A program made the translations under genes and the position numbers. The notes beneath the pieces were generated by a model. It was not told the origin of the DNA and did no database searches. It saw nothing but the letters and a program-made list of their open reading frames with translations. Source: JAJEFO01 sp009843725 (lineage in GTDB: Bacteria; Pseudomonadota; Alphaproteobacteria; Rhodobacterales; Rhodobacteraceae). Taken from it: a stretch of 64,000 nt of DNA. Within the stretch, counting starts at the first letter, position 1. Each line of letters starts with the position of its first letter. Location: positions 682,001 to 746,000 of the forward strand of contig CBDEUJ010000004.1 in the NCBI GenBank assembly GCA_965243215.1, read 5' to 3'. This document shows, one piece after another, positions 43,900 to 53,310 of the stretch.

Positions 43900-43927
43900 G
43901 CAGGGGCCGCTTCGCCGCGGCCCCTGC
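43900..43927 (-). terminator. GC-rich hairpin between binding-protein and permease genes
   Basis: GCAGGGGCCGC (43900-43910) pairs perfectly with GCGGCCCCTGC (43917-43927) around a six-base loop. It begins 8 bp after the SBP stop and has no T-run, the same arrangement as at 25020, 33258 and 57944. Confidence 0.7.
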
Positions 43928-43935
43928 ACTTGGAC

Positions 43936-45186
43936 CTACTTCGCGATCGACACGGCGTCGACAAGCTCCTGCACGGCAGTTGCGCTGTCATACTCGCCGT
44001 TGAAATGTGCCGTCACGACGTCGTAGACCGCATTCTTGACGCTGGCCGGCGCAGCATGGCCGTGAGCCATCGAACCGAACAGGTTTCCGCTCGACGCGGC
44101 CGCGGCCAGGTCCTTCATGCCCTGCTTGCCGCAGGCATCGAAAGCCTCGTCGCTTACGTCGGTCCGCGCCGGCACGGATCCCTTGACGACGTTGAACGCC
44201 GACTGGAAGGACGGTGACAGAATCGCTGAGGCAAGCGCCGCCTGCTCCTTCGAAACCGATCCGCCCTGATCGAACATCGCGAACTGGTCGGCATTGAAGG
44301 TCACCTGCGCTTGCGTGCCCGGAAAGCGGAAGCAGAGGAAGTCCGTTCCCGGCACCTTGCCCGCGTTCAGGAACTCGCCCTTGGCCCAGTCGCCCATCAT
44401 CTGGAAACCTGCTTCGCCGTTGATGACCATGGCGGTGGCCAGGTTCCAGTCGCGACCGGAGAAGTTCTCGTCAACGTTGGCGCGGATGAAGGCCATCCGG
44501 TCGAACGCTTCCTTCATGGTGTCGGAGCCAAGCGCACCTTCATCAAGATCGATGAAGGCCGCCTTGTAGAAGTCGGGTCCGCCAGCCGACATGGCCACTG
44601 CGTCAAAGACCGTGGCTTCCTGCCAAGCCTGACCGCCCTGGGCGATCGGCGTCACGCCGGCCGCAGCCAGCGTCTCGACTGCCGCCATGAATTCGTCCCA
44701 TGTCTGCGGAACCGAGATGCCGTTGGCATCGAGCACCGCCTTGTTGGCCCAGACCCAGTTCGTGGAATGGACATTCACGGGTGCCGAAATCCACTTGCCG
44801 TCATGCCTTGCAAACGCCTGCAGAGCCTCCGGCACGACCGCGTCCCAGCCTTCCTGGGCGGCAATCTCGTTCAGGTCGGCAAGAGCGCCTTCCTTGGCCC
44901 AGTCCAGGATGTCGAATCCCAGCATCTGCACCGCGGTCGGCGCATTGCCTGCGGTGACACGGGCGCGCAGGACCGTCATTGCCTGCTCTCCGCCGCCGCC
45001 AGCAACCGGCATGTCCTGCCAGCCGATGCCCTGGCTTTCGAGATCCTGCTTGAGCACGTTCAGCGCGGCCGCTTCGCCGCCTGATGTCCACCAGTGCAGC
45101 ACCTCCACATCTCCCGCGTTCGCTGCTCCTGCCGCAAGCGACGTTGCTGCCAGTACTCCGGCAATCCTAGTCTTCATGTATGCCAT
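43936..45186 (-). CDS. sugar ABC transporter substrate-binding protein (family 1)
   Basis: 416 residues. The signal peptide is KTRIAGVLAATSLAAGAANA, then GDVEVLHWWTSGGEAAAL, a motif typical of glucose/glycoside-binding proteins of Alphaproteobacteria and Thermus. Other blocks: WKSTNWVW-like NVHSTNWVWANKAV, and FAMFDQGGSVSKEQ near the C-terminus. The ATG at 45186 has TTGGGAGGA upstream; an ATG three codons later is possible. It heads the operon with two permeases, the ATPase and the GlcG-like protein. A glucose, mannose or glycoside ligand is likely. Confidence 0.92.
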   Translation of the reverse strand: MAYMKTRIAGVLAATSLAAGAANAGDVEVLHWWTSGGEAAALNVLKQDLESQGIGWQDMPVAGGGGEQAMTVLRARVTAGNAPTAVQMLGFDILDWAKEGALADLNEIAAQEGWDAVVPEALQAFARHDGKWISAPVNVHSTNWVWANKAVLDANGISVPQTWDEFMAAVETLAAAGVTPIAQGGQAWQEATVFDAVAMSAGGPDFYKAAFIDLDEGALGSDTMKEAFDRMAFIRANVDENFSGRDWNLATAMVINGEAGFQMMGDWAKGEFLNAGKVPGTDFLCFRFPGTQAQVTFNADQFAMFDQGGSVSKEQAALASAILSPSFQSAFNVVKGSVPARTDVSDEAFDACGKQGMKDLAAAASSGNLFGSMAHGHAAPASVKNAVYDVVTAHFNGEYDSATAVQELVDAVSIAK

Positions 45187-45679
45187 GTTGTCCTCCCAAC
45201 GTTTTTTGGCCATTTCAGTTGCCCACATCCGCAGGCGCGGTTTCCGAAACGCCTGTATCGGCGTGACGGCAGTCAATGTCAATCAGCACGATCCCCCGAA
45301 GCGGCCAGCAACCGCGTCACGGACCCTATTCGGGCAGCGTTCCGACAGATGTCCGCAGAGAATGCCCCCGGCTTCGCGCGCGCCCGAATTCTGCGCCTTC
45401 CATAACCTGTCGAATTCTTTGAGTAACCGCAACGACTTCGTGCATCCTGGATCACCAGCAGTCCGGAGCTTTCCAGATCGGGCGACCTGCCAGGTGGTGC
45501 AGGCCCGGTACCGCGGCTGCGTGCCCTTCCCACCACTGCAGCGGTTACGCAAGTTGGGCCTTTCTCAACGCTCCCTTCATGTCCACGCTTGGCCAATGAC
45601 AACCACGCCAGCGCCCCGGAAGTTCACCGATGATGCCTGGCCGGAAAATCCTCTTGCCGGTTCGCCATGAGCCATATAA
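45187..45679. other. intergenic regulatory region, no gene
   Basis: About 490 bp between the divergent SBP and aldo/keto reductase genes. A perfect 11-bp dyad GTTTCCGAAAC at 45240-45250, about 55 bp ahead of the SBP start, could be an operator of the transporter operon. The remainder holds only short unassigned frames. Confidence 0.35.
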
Positions 45680-45695
45680 CTAACCAGACAGTTAC
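45680..45695. promoter_or_regulatory. TetR-type operator, site A
   Basis: CTAACCAGACAGTTAC, 17 bp upstream of the aldo/keto reductase start. It shares the 5-6-5 pattern nTAACCAnnnGTTAn with sites at 49896, 49997 and 59203. Confidence 0.7.
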
Positions 45696-45711
45696 TTGGA
45701 AAGGAATGCGC

Positions 45712-46728
45712 ATGCAACCCGATACATTGGTGAAGTTCGGTCGCGTCGCCTTGGAGGTCACCGCATTTGGATTCGGCACGGCACCCATAGGCAACATCTT
45801 TCGCGAGATCGACGAAGAGACCTCTGACGGGATGATACAGGCTTCATGGGACGCAGGAGTCCGGTACTATGATACTGCACCAATGTATGGCCACGGCCTT
45901 TCGGAACTGCGCACCGGCCACAGCCTGCGCTGGAAGAACCGCGATGATTTCGTGCTGTCGTCCAAGGTGGGGCGCGTCCTGAGGCCGGCACGCAAGGACG
46001 ACATCGACTATGCACCCTGGACCAATGCCGGCCGGTTCACGATGCATTTCGACTACAGCTACGACGGCACGATGAGGGCGTTCGAGGACAGCCTGCAGAG
46101 GCTCAATCTCGAAAGCATGGACATTTGCTTCATCCACGACGTTGATCGCTTCACGCGGGGCGACGAACAGCCCGATGTCTTTCGGCAGGCCATGGACACG
46201 TGTTGGGCCGCCTTGGAGGAACTGCGCAATCAAGGCGTGGTCAAGGCCATCGGTGTGGGCGTCAACGAGTGGGAGGTCTGCCACGAAGCTCTCAAGCAAC
46301 GCGATTTCGACTGCTTCCTTCTCGCCGGACGATACACGCTTCTCGAACAGGAATCGCTCGAAGAGTTCCTGCCGCTCTGCGAGGAACGCGGCGCTGCCGT
46401 GGTCATCGGCGGTGGTTTCAACTCGGGGATCCTCGCAACCGGCGCGATCGAGGGTGCAAAGTACAACTACGCGCCGGCACCGCCGGAAATCATGGAAAAG
46501 GTCAGGAAGATCGAACAGGTCTGTGCCGGCCACGACGTGCCCCTGCCGGCCGCTGCGTTGCAATTCGTTGTCGCGCATCCTGCGATACCGAGCTTCATCG
46601 CCGGCACACGCACGGTCGAGCAACTGGAAAAGAACCTCGCCTGGTTCAGCCATCCGATCCCGGCCGACTTCTGGTCGGAGCTCAAGGAAAGGCGCCTGCT
46701 GCGAGAAGACGCACCCGTGCCGGGCTGA
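45712..46728 (+). CDS. aldo/keto reductase, L-fucose/D-threo-aldose dehydrogenase type
   Basis: 338 residues. The AKR tetrad is visible: Asp and Tyr in YYDTAPMYGHGLSE, Lys in LSSKVGRVLRP, His in DICFIHDVDR. The GFGTAPIGN start and long loop (KDDIDYAPW) fit NAD(P)-dependent aldose 1-dehydrogenases of the L-fucose dehydrogenase type, which form a sugar lactone. I chose the ATG at 45712, with AAAGGA eight bases upstream; ATG 45706 is possible. A TetR-type site lies directly ahead, so the gene likely belongs to that regulon. MaoC follows on the same strand. Confidence 0.88.
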   Translation: MQPDTLVKFGRVALEVTAFGFGTAPIGNIFREIDEETSDGMIQASWDAGVRYYDTAPMYGHGLSELRTGHSLRWKNRDDFVLSSKVGRVLRPARKDDIDYAPWTNAGRFTMHFDYSYDGTMRAFEDSLQRLNLESMDICFIHDVDRFTRGDEQPDVFRQAMDTCWAALEELRNQGVVKAIGVGVNEWEVCHEALKQRDFDCFLLAGRYTLLEQESLEEFLPLCEERGAAVVIGGGFNSGILATGAIEGAKYNYAPAPPEIMEKVRKIEQVCAGHDVPLPAAALQFVVAHPAIPSFIAGTRTVEQLEKNLAWFSHPIPADFWSELKERRLLREDAPVPG

Positions 46729-46818
46729 AACGGGACCAGCACGTCAGATGCGCCTCCTTTCCCGGGTCACCACGGCGCTGCCACTCTCACACGCGGGGAC
46801 CGCATCGATTGCGGTTTC

Positions 46819-47196
46819 ATGACCATCACGGCGGAGATGATCGACAACTTCGCCAACATGACAGGAGACAGGTTCGAGATTCACATGTCTGACGAGGCAG
46901 CCCGTCGCCACGGATTTGACGCGAGGGTCGCGCATGGACTTCTCGTGCTTTCCTTGATCGACGGGTTGAAGAACCGGGCGCCTGCGCAGCTTCGTGCCAG
47001 GGCTTCGCTGGGCTGGCAATGGAGCTTCCATCTGCCCGTGCTCGCTGGCGATCGGATTGCTGTGACAATCACCATTGCGGCAATCAGCAGGGCAAGACAG
47101 GAAGATCAGGCCGTTCTGGTGCTCGACTTCGACGTCACCAACCAAGGCGGCGAGAAAGTGCAGTCCGGCACCAACCGCCTGTTGGCTTATCGTTGA
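46819..47196 (+). CDS. MaoC-like hotdog dehydratase
   Basis: 125 residues with the MaoC core: FANMTGDRFEIHMSDEAARR, FDARVAHGLLVLSLIDGL (the Asp/His hydratase motif region) and a final VQSGTNRLLAYR. It should hydrate an enoyl-CoA or similar unsaturated thioester. The ATG at 46819 gives a protein somewhat shorter than the usual 150. The in-frame sequence before it (RGDRIDCGF) looks like normal MaoC N-terminal sequence, but no ATG, GTG or TTG is available between it and the aldo/keto reductase stop, so the true start may be atypical. It probably shares the promoter of the aldo/keto reductase. Confidence 0.8.
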   Translation: MTITAEMIDNFANMTGDRFEIHMSDEAARRHGFDARVAHGLLVLSLIDGLKNRAPAQLRARASLGWQWSFHLPVLAGDRIAVTITIAAISRARQEDQAVLVLDFDVTNQGGEKVQSGTNRLLAYR

Positions 47197-47202
47197 ACGG
47201 CA

Positions 47203-47514
47203 TCAAACTTCGAAGTCGAGAACGAACACGCCTTCCGTGCCGCCCTCGAGTTCAGCGACAATCCGCGCCCCGATGCTTTGGTGCACCTCGTCGGCAAGAT
47301 AGGCATCGCGCACATATGCATCCCGGAAATCGAACCAGAAAAGATCGCGGTATCCGCGTACCAGCAGATCTTCGACGCTGATGTTCGGGCACGCCCGAAA
47401 GTCGAGAATGCCGTCGATTCGTGCGTCCAGCCCGGCAAGATCGTCCATGAGCGCCTGCTTCACGTCGTCGGGCGTGCCAGCCTTGAACCTCAAGGCAACC
47501 AGATGTCGAATCAT
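47203..47514 (-). CDS. Dabb (stress-responsive A/B barrel) domain protein
   Basis: 103 residues forming one Dabb ferredoxin-like barrel: IRHLVALRFKAGTPDDV at the start, DFRACPNISVEDL in the middle, DFRDAYVRDAYLADEVHQ near the end. Members are small dimers; some are olivetolic-acid-cyclase-like or act in sugar or aromatic breakdown. The ATG overlaps the stop of the enoyl-CoA hydratase gene (ATGA), so it is the last gene of the CoA-transferase operon. Confidence 0.85.
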   Translation of the reverse strand: MIRHLVALRFKAGTPDDVKQALMDDLAGLDARIDGILDFRACPNISVEDLLVRGYRDLFWFDFRDAYVRDAYLADEVHQSIGARIVAELEGGTEGVFVLDFEV

Positions 47515-48293
47515 GCTTTGCGCTTTCCAAAGTCGGGCTTGCGGCCTTCCCGAAACGCCGCAAGCCCCTCGGCCAGTTCATCCGTGCCCGCCGCCAACGC
47601 GCCCGAGAATGCCTCAAGAACACGCTCGCGTTCCTCGCCTTCGGCGGCATTGATCGACATCTTCACGAGTTCCGTCGCCCGCGACCCGCGACCCAGGACA
47701 GACTGCGCCAATTCCATCGCCGCCGCCGGACCGTCCCCGGCGGGCACGACTTGATCGACGATACCGAGCTTCAATGCCTCTTCGGCCGCAAGCACCTCAC
47801 CGAACAACGCCATGCGACGCACTGTCTGCGCGCCAAAACGCCGGACAGCACGTTGCGTACCGGACCAGCCAGGAACAATGCCAAGACCGGACTCCGGTTG
47901 ACCGATCTTCACTTGTTCCTCGGCGATGCGAATGTCCGCGCAGGCAGCCAGTTCCAGCCCGCCGCCAAGCGCGTGCCCGTCCAGAACGGCAATGACAGGC
48001 TGGCGCAGTCTCGCCAAGGCGTCGAATGCCGCATGTCCGTCGCGAATCCAGTGCCGCCCGAACCGTTCCGGACTCTCCGCAGACCAGGCCTCGATGTCTC
48101 CGCCGGCGGAGAACGCCTTGCCCTCGCCCGAAAGAACGACAACCCGGATGTCCTCGCAGTGCTCGATCTCCCTGCATCGAGCGGCCAGATCGTCCACCAT
48201 GTCAGCGTCAAGCGCATTCAGCTTTTCAGGCCTGGCAATCCGAAGCTGCCCGATCGCGCCGTTGATCGTCAGCGATATCCGTGACTCGCTCAT
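47511..48293 (-). CDS. enoyl-CoA hydratase/isomerase family protein
   Basis: 260 residues, the crotonase length. The oxyanion-hole segments are FSAGGDIEAW near residue 65 and HALGGGLELAACADIRIA near 105; GQPESGLGIVPGWSGTQR carries the acidic catalytic region. It acts on a CoA thioester, as hydratase or isomerase. ATGA overlaps on both sides couple it to the CoA-transferase and the Dabb gene, so the three are one operon. Confidence 0.9.
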   Translation of the reverse strand: MSESRISLTINGAIGQLRIARPEKLNALDADMVDDLAARCREIEHCEDIRVVVLSGEGKAFSAGGDIEAWSAESPERFGRHWIRDGHAAFDALARLRQPVIAVLDGHALGGGLELAACADIRIAEEQVKIGQPESGLGIVPGWSGTQRAVRRFGAQTVRRMALFGEVLAAEEALKLGIVDQVVPAGDGPAAAMELAQSVLGRGSRATELVKMSINAAEGEERERVLEAFSGALAAGTDELAEGLAAFREGRKPDFGKRKA

Positions 48294-49861
48294 GGCATGA
48301 GCCCGAACGGCGCCGGATCAAAGAGCGCCGTGTCCATCACGCGCAGGTCGCCGGCCACCTTGAGCGGCGTTTCCGCCTGGTCAAGCACATCACGCTGCAC
48401 GTCCATGCCCTGCGCGATCTCACGCACTTCGAGCCCTTCGTCCGTCAGCCGCATGACACAGCGCTCGGTGACATAAGTGACTTCCTGGCCCGTTGCGATC
48501 GCACGTCGTCCGGAGAACGAGACGTGGTCCACCTTTGGCACGACCTTGGCCGTGTGTCCCTCGGCGTCGATCACCAGCTTGCCGTTCTCGATGCGCATCT
48601 TCGCGCCTGCGTTGAATGTTCCCGAGAACACGATCCGCCGAGCCCGTGCCGTGATGTCGACGAAGCCTCCGGCACCCGCTGTCCGGTGCGGAGTCGATTT
48701 CAGCCTGGATACGTTGACCGAGCCGTCCGCGTCGATTTCGAGAAACGACAGCAACGATGCGTCGAAGCCACCGGCCTGGAAATAGGTGAACTGGTGCGGC
48801 GAGGTCACGAAGGCTTCGGCATTGGCCGCACAGCCAAACTTGAAGTCCAGCAACGGCACGCCGCCAATTGCGCCCTGCTCGATCACCCATGTGACATCGC
48901 CGTGGCGGCCTTCCTCGATGAACACGCGCGGAACGTTGGCTGACACGCCAAAGCCGATGTTCACCGCCCATCCCTTGCGAAGTTCCTGTGCGACGCGCCG
49001 GGCAATGATCTTGGGCACGCCGAAGTCCATTGTCCGAAAGCTCTCGATCGGGCGGATGAGTTCGCCGGATATTGCCGGATCGTAGGTCGTTGCTGTGGTC
49101 TGCAGCATGTCGGGCGCCTCGACCAGTGCATCGACAAGAATGCCGGGCACATGGACATCATGGGGACGCAGCGAGCCGTTTTGTGCAACATGCCGCACTT
49201 GCGCAATGACCGTCCCGCCGCAATTGTGCGCGGCAAGCGCCATCTCCATCGCGCCCAGATAGGCGCCTTCGGACTTGAAACCAAGATTGCCGCGCTCGTC
49301 GCCGACCGTCGCGCGGATGACAGCAACGTCAGGGCGAAGCGCGGAGAAGTAAAGCCAGTCCTCGCCCTCGAATTCCACGCGCTTGACGACGGGTTCGGCG
49401 GCGGCAGATTCATTCATGGCGCCGCCTTCCTGGTCGGGGTCCACGAACGTGTCCATGCCGACCTTTGTAAGAACCCCGGGGCGATGCCCGGCTCCTTCCC
49501 GCAACATGTCGAAGACGATGCCAGAAGGAAGGTTGTACGCCTTCACCTGGTTCGAGGCGATCATCTGCCAGATGAGCGGCGGATCGGCACTCGACGGGCC
49601 CGACGGATAGCTGCCGCCTATGATCTTCGTCAGGCATCCGGGCTTCGCGATATGGTCCACGCCCTTGACGCCGAACATGTCGCCGGCCGCGATGGGATGA
49701 ATCGTCGTCAGGTTCTTCGGAGACCCTTCGGCTTCGAATCGTTCGCCCAGCGCCTGAAGCACCATGTCGGGGCAGCACAACCCGCTTGAGGAGTTGATTG
49801 CCACAACCGCGTTGTCCGGGATCAACGCGACGGCATCGGCTGCACTTTTCTGCTTTGTCAA
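48290..49861 (-). CDS. fused type-I CoA-transferase (acetate/3-oxoacid, YdiF-like)
   Basis: 523 residues joining both transferase halves, as in propionate CoA-transferase and YdiF. The N half shows GGSYPSGP; the C half shows RKGWAVNIGFGVSANVPRV and then VIEQGAIGGVP, where the Glu is the catalytic residue that forms the CoA ester. The TTG start at 49861 has GGGGAGG six bases upstream. It would activate an organic acid with CoA, feeding the enoyl-CoA hydratase encoded next. A TetR-type site lies 35 bp ahead of the start. Confidence 0.9.
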   Translation of the reverse strand: MTKQKSAADAVALIPDNAVVAINSSSGLCCPDMVLQALGERFEAEGSPKNLTTIHPIAAGDMFGVKGVDHIAKPGCLTKIIGGSYPSGPSSADPPLIWQMIASNQVKAYNLPSGIVFDMLREGAGHRPGVLTKVGMDTFVDPDQEGGAMNESAAAEPVVKRVEFEGEDWLYFSALRPDVAVIRATVGDERGNLGFKSEGAYLGAMEMALAAHNCGGTVIAQVRHVAQNGSLRPHDVHVPGILVDALVEAPDMLQTTATTYDPAISGELIRPIESFRTMDFGVPKIIARRVAQELRKGWAVNIGFGVSANVPRVFIEEGRHGDVTWVIEQGAIGGVPLLDFKFGCAANAEAFVTSPHQFTYFQAGGFDASLLSFLEIDADGSVNVSRLKSTPHRTAGAGGFVDITARARRIVFSGTFNAGAKMRIENGKLVIDAEGHTAKVVPKVDHVSFSGRRAIATGQEVTYVTERCVMRLTDEGLEVREIAQGMDVQRDVLDQAETPLKVAGDLRVMDTALFDPAPFGLMP

Positions 49862-49895
49862 GACGGCCTCCCCGAAGTCGCACCGCTACCAGAAG

Positions 49896-49911
49896 TAACC
49901 AGTTGGTTATC
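49896..49911. promoter_or_regulatory. TetR-type operator, site B
   Basis: GTAACCAGTTGGTTAT, a near-perfect dyad (TAACCA/TGGTTA) 35 bp upstream of the CoA-transferase start on the minus strand. Confidence 0.75.
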
Positions 49912-49996
49912 TTGACTATGCCAAGCCTAGAGTGCCGAAACAAGCGCGGAATGCCGGGAAAAAGTCAACCCTCGGGCACGCAAGCCTTCCCATCAA

Positions 49997-50012
49997 GTAA
50001 CCAATGAGTTAC
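49997..50012. promoter_or_regulatory. TetR-type operator, site C
   Basis: GTAACCAATGAGTTAC, with perfect GTAAC/GTTAC arms, 27 bp upstream of the second aldo/keto reductase. Sites B and C share the divergent gap of 178 bp. Confidence 0.75.
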
Positions 50013-50039
50013 ATTTGGCTGGAACTGCAGGAGCCGACA

Positions 50040-50858
50040 ATGAACATATATTTCCAAAGAACCCATCAACGCGCCTTCGGCACTTTTCCGCTGGAAGGGG
50101 ATGTCGCGAAACAGGCGATTCTTGCCGCAGCCGAAGTCGGATACCGGGCATTCGACACTGCACAGATGTACGGCAACGAGACCGAGACCGGCGAAGCGTT
50201 GAAGGCAACAGGCATTTCGCGCGAAGATCTCTGCATCACGACGAAGGTTCATCCGGACAATTTCGGCGAAGACAGGTTCATGGCCTCGGTCGAGCAGAGC
50301 CTGAAGGCGTTGCAAGTCGAATACGTGGACGTTCTGCTTCTGCACTGGCCTCCGATGGACCGCAACATTGCGCCGTCACTGGAGTTCCTGCAAGCAGCCC
50401 ATGACCAAGGCCTGGCAAGGAACATTGGCGTTTCGAACTACACGATCCAGATGATGAAGGACGCAAAGTCCATCGTCGACGCACCGATCGCGACCAACCA
50501 GGTCGAGTTCCATCCGCTCCTGAACCAGGACCGTCTGCTCGCCGGTGCGAACGAGGCGGGCATTCCCCTGTCATCATATTGCTCGGTCGCTCGCGGCGAG
50601 GTGTTCAAGCATCCCGAGTTCACCGAGATCGGCGCTGCATACGGAAAGACTGCAGGCCAAGTGGTGCTGCGCTGGATCGTTCAGAAGGGCGTTAGCGTGA
50701 ACACCATGTCGACCAAGCCGGAGAACATCCGGGCAAATTTCGACATCATGGACTTCACGCTGTCGAGCGTGGACATGGCGCGGATCGAGAAACTCACCCG
50801 GACTGGCTATCGGATCGTCGGGGAAGACCTGGTGCCCTGGGCGCCGAAGTGGGACTGA
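50040..50858 (+). CDS. aldo/keto reductase, 2,5-diketo-D-gluconate reductase type
   Basis: 272 residues, the compact AKR5-like size. Tetrad: Asp and Tyr in YRAFDTAQMYGNETETG, Lys in CITTKVHPDN, His in LLLHWPPMD. NQVEFHPLL and the C-terminal cofactor-loop region are present. It reduces or oxidises a keto sugar or aldehyde with NADP(H). The ATG at 50040 has AGGAG upstream. Site C sits at its promoter and it is divergent from the CoA-transferase operon, so both are likely controlled by the same TetR protein. Confidence 0.9.
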   Translation: MNIYFQRTHQRAFGTFPLEGDVAKQAILAAAEVGYRAFDTAQMYGNETETGEALKATGISREDLCITTKVHPDNFGEDRFMASVEQSLKALQVEYVDVLLLHWPPMDRNIAPSLEFLQAAHDQGLARNIGVSNYTIQMMKDAKSIVDAPIATNQVEFHPLLNQDRLLAGANEAGIPLSSYCSVARGEVFKHPEFTEIGAAYGKTAGQVVLRWIVQKGVSVNTMSTKPENIRANFDIMDFTLSSVDMARIEKLTRTGYRIVGEDLVPWAPKWD

Positions 50859-50958
50859 CCAGTGAGTTCACGGCCCATCCGGTTCCATTCGCCGCTTGCA
50901 CAGCAATTCCGGCGAAAGCTGATTTCGCCAGAGACAGGCCTCGAGGTCGGTCGTCCCG

Positions 50959-52560
50959 TCAATGATTGCCCCGGATCATGTCGCTAGCCTTCTCGGCAAT
51001 CATGATCGTCGGCGCATTCGTGTTCGAGCCCACAAGGCTCGGCATGATCGAACTGTCGCAGATGCGTATGCCGTCCAGGCCGCGAACCCGGCATTGCGGG
51101 TCGACCACTGACATCTCGTCGCTGCCCATCTTGCATGTGCAGGTCGGATGGTACGATGTGCGCCCGTACTGTCGTGCGTAAGCCTCGTAGTCCGCCTGTG
51201 TCTTCACGCCGTCATCAGGATACCTGATGGCCCTGATGTGCCTTTGCAGAGAGGGCTGCGAAAAGATCTCGCGACTGATCTTCACGCCTTCCACGCTCGT
51301 CCTGAGATCGTCCGGCTCGGCCAGGAAATTCGGATCCACGACAGGTGATGACGACGGGTCGGCCGAGCGCAGCCGCACGGTGCCACGGCTCTTTGGCCTG
51401 ACCGTGTAGGAATTGAGCGTGATGCCCGACGAGCCCTTCGGCACGCTCGGAACGCCAGCCTCGGCTCCGGCACCCGCGAGGAAGTGGAACTGCAGGTCGG
51501 GCACTGACCGGTTGTCACCAGCAAACCAGAACGCACCGCCCTCGACCACGTTGGACGTGATCGGGCCCGAGCGGAACAGGACGTATTCCATGCCTGCCCA
51601 AAGCGCCCAATGCGGCTTGTTGTACTTGTCCAGGCTGTAATGCCCGTTCAGCTCGGCCACGATGTCGATGCCGAAATGATCGTTCAGGTTTTCGCCGACA
51701 CCCGGCAGGTCATGCACGACATCGATGCCGTGCTCGCGCAGGTGCGCCGCGGGTCCGACGCCGGACAGCATCATGATCTTCGGCGTCCCGACCGCCCCGG
51801 AGGTCACCAGGACCTCAATCTCCGCCCGTACCGTCCTGCGTGCGCGACCGCTCGAATACGCGACACCGACGGCGCGCGTGCCCTCGAACTTGATTCGCTC
51901 GACGAGGCAGCCGGTCTCCACGGTCAGGTTCGGCCGGTCCAGAACCGGCCTCAGGTAGCCGACGGCAGCGGAACAGCGCCGACCGTTTCTGGTCGTGGTC
52001 TGGTATACGCCGCATCCGGCCTGGACCTGTCCGTTGAAGTCCGGGTTGTACGGAATGCCGAGTTCCTGGCACGACTGCACGAATGCACGCGTCATCGACT
52101 GGGGATCGGGGATGTTCGAGACCGCGAGCGGACCGTCGGTCCCATGCCAGTCTCCCGAAAGAATGGCGTTGCCTTCCGAGCGGAGGAAATACCGCCGTAT
52201 GTCCTTGAACGCCCAGCCGTCACAGCCTTCCTGTTCCGCCCAACGATCATAGTCCACCGGGTTGCCGCGGGTGAAGACCTCAGCATTGATTGACGATCCG
52301 CCACCGATCACGCGCGCCTGCGCGTAGGCGATTTCACGGTTGTTTGCGTGCTTCTGCGGCGCCGTCGCAAACCCCCAGGTATGCGGTCCGTCCGTCATCT
52401 TCGCGAAACCGACAGGCATGTGAATGAGCGGATGCCGGTCCCTGCCGCCCGCCTCAAGGAGAAGAACCCGCACGTCAGGGTCCTCGCTCAGCCTGCTCGC
52501 CAGAACGCAGCCTGCCGACCCACCGCCGACGATCACGTAGTCGAAGCCCGCTTCCGCCAT
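50959..52560 (-). CDS. GMC family oxidoreductase (choline/alcohol dehydrogenase-like)
   Basis: 533 residues. FAD motif FDYVIVGGGSAGCVLASRL at the start; ARVIGGGSSINAEVFTRGN; SGAVGTPKIMMLSGVGPA; C-terminal YHPTCTCKMGSDEMSV with the catalytic His and the closing NTNAPTIMIAEKA. It is a paralogue of 28310-29911, with the same length and order of motifs. It is probably the last gene of the importer operon that starts at 59092, although 174 bp separate it from the cupin gene. It would oxidise an imported alcohol or sugar. Confidence 0.9.
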   Translation of the reverse strand: MAEAGFDYVIVGGGSAGCVLASRLSEDPDVRVLLLEAGGRDRHPLIHMPVGFAKMTDGPHTWGFATAPQKHANNREIAYAQARVIGGGSSINAEVFTRGNPVDYDRWAEQEGCDGWAFKDIRRYFLRSEGNAILSGDWHGTDGPLAVSNIPDPQSMTRAFVQSCQELGIPYNPDFNGQVQAGCGVYQTTTRNGRRCSAAVGYLRPVLDRPNLTVETGCLVERIKFEGTRAVGVAYSSGRARRTVRAEIEVLVTSGAVGTPKIMMLSGVGPAAHLREHGIDVVHDLPGVGENLNDHFGIDIVAELNGHYSLDKYNKPHWALWAGMEYVLFRSGPITSNVVEGGAFWFAGDNRSVPDLQFHFLAGAGAEAGVPSVPKGSSGITLNSYTVRPKSRGTVRLRSADPSSSPVVDPNFLAEPDDLRTSVEGVKISREIFSQPSLQRHIRAIRYPDDGVKTQADYEAYARQYGRTSYHPTCTCKMGSDEMSVVDPQCRVRGLDGIRICDSSIMPSLVGSNTNAPTIMIAEKASDMIRGNH

Positions 52561-52734
52561 CTATCCAACCCCATGGTTGTCGGCCTCACTCCCGGCCCTG
52601 CAATAGAGATTCCATGCGCAGAGACCAGTCTCGCCGACGCGTGCAAACGGATTCAGGCCTGAAGCGGCCGCAATGCACTTGCTCACCTGCGACGCATGAT
52701 GGAGTGACCTTCCACGCATGAAGCCTCGTTCCCT

Positions 52735-53292
52735 CTACGACGTGGCGTCCAGCCCGTCACGGAAATCGTTCCAGCCGCCATCGACTGAAGACGGCGCATC
52801 ATGCCACTGTTGCAGCACCTCGCCGGTCACCGGGTCCCTGGGCGGAATGGGCAGCATCATGATCCGTTTCGCCGCCTGGCGAAACAGTTCGTCCGTCAGG
52901 AACCTCTCCTGGATGTTGTCCCAGTCGCGTCCATCTGGATAGCCGCCCACCATCAAGATGTCTTCCGAACAGTCCGCCATCTCATGGCTCACTCCGGCCG
53001 GCATTACGATGACGTCGCCGACACCGAGCTTCACGCGCGTCCAGCCCTCGACGGAAAGCGAAAACTCAATCCATCCCTGAGCACATCCCAGGCACTCGTG
53101 ACTCGTCGAATGGAAATGGGCATATCTGTAGATCCCCGGATACTCCCAGTTGTTCGACCAGCCGTTTCCGCGGAACTGCGCCTTGGTCGCGTCGATGCCG
53201 CCGCCCGGGATGCCATCACGATGCACCAGCAACGGAAAGCGGCTGTTGGGAATGCGTCCTTCGGGCCTCGAGCTGTATGCTTCTGTCTTCAT
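52735..53292 (-). CDS. cupin-domain protein (YjlB-like)
   Basis: 185 residues with one cupin barrel: YRYAHFHSTSHECLGCAQG supplies a metal-binding His set, and GDVIVMPAGVSHEMA the second cupin motif. C-terminal PDGRDWDNIQE and PIPPRDPVTG resemble YjlB-type cupins, whose role is unknown; binding or isomerisation of a sugar is a reasonable guess. It follows the zinc alcohol dehydrogenase by 18 bp on the same strand and so belongs to the importer operon. Confidence 0.82.
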   Translation of the reverse strand: MKTEAYSSRPEGRIPNSRFPLLVHRDGIPGGGIDATKAQFRGNGWSNNWEYPGIYRYAHFHSTSHECLGCAQGWIEFSLSVEGWTRVKLGVGDVIVMPAGVSHEMADCSEDILMVGGYPDGRDWDNIQERFLTDELFRQAAKRIMMLPIPPRDPVTGEVLQQWHDAPSSVDGGWNDFRDGLDATS

Positions 53293-53310
53293 GGGGTTTC
53301 CTTTGATCCT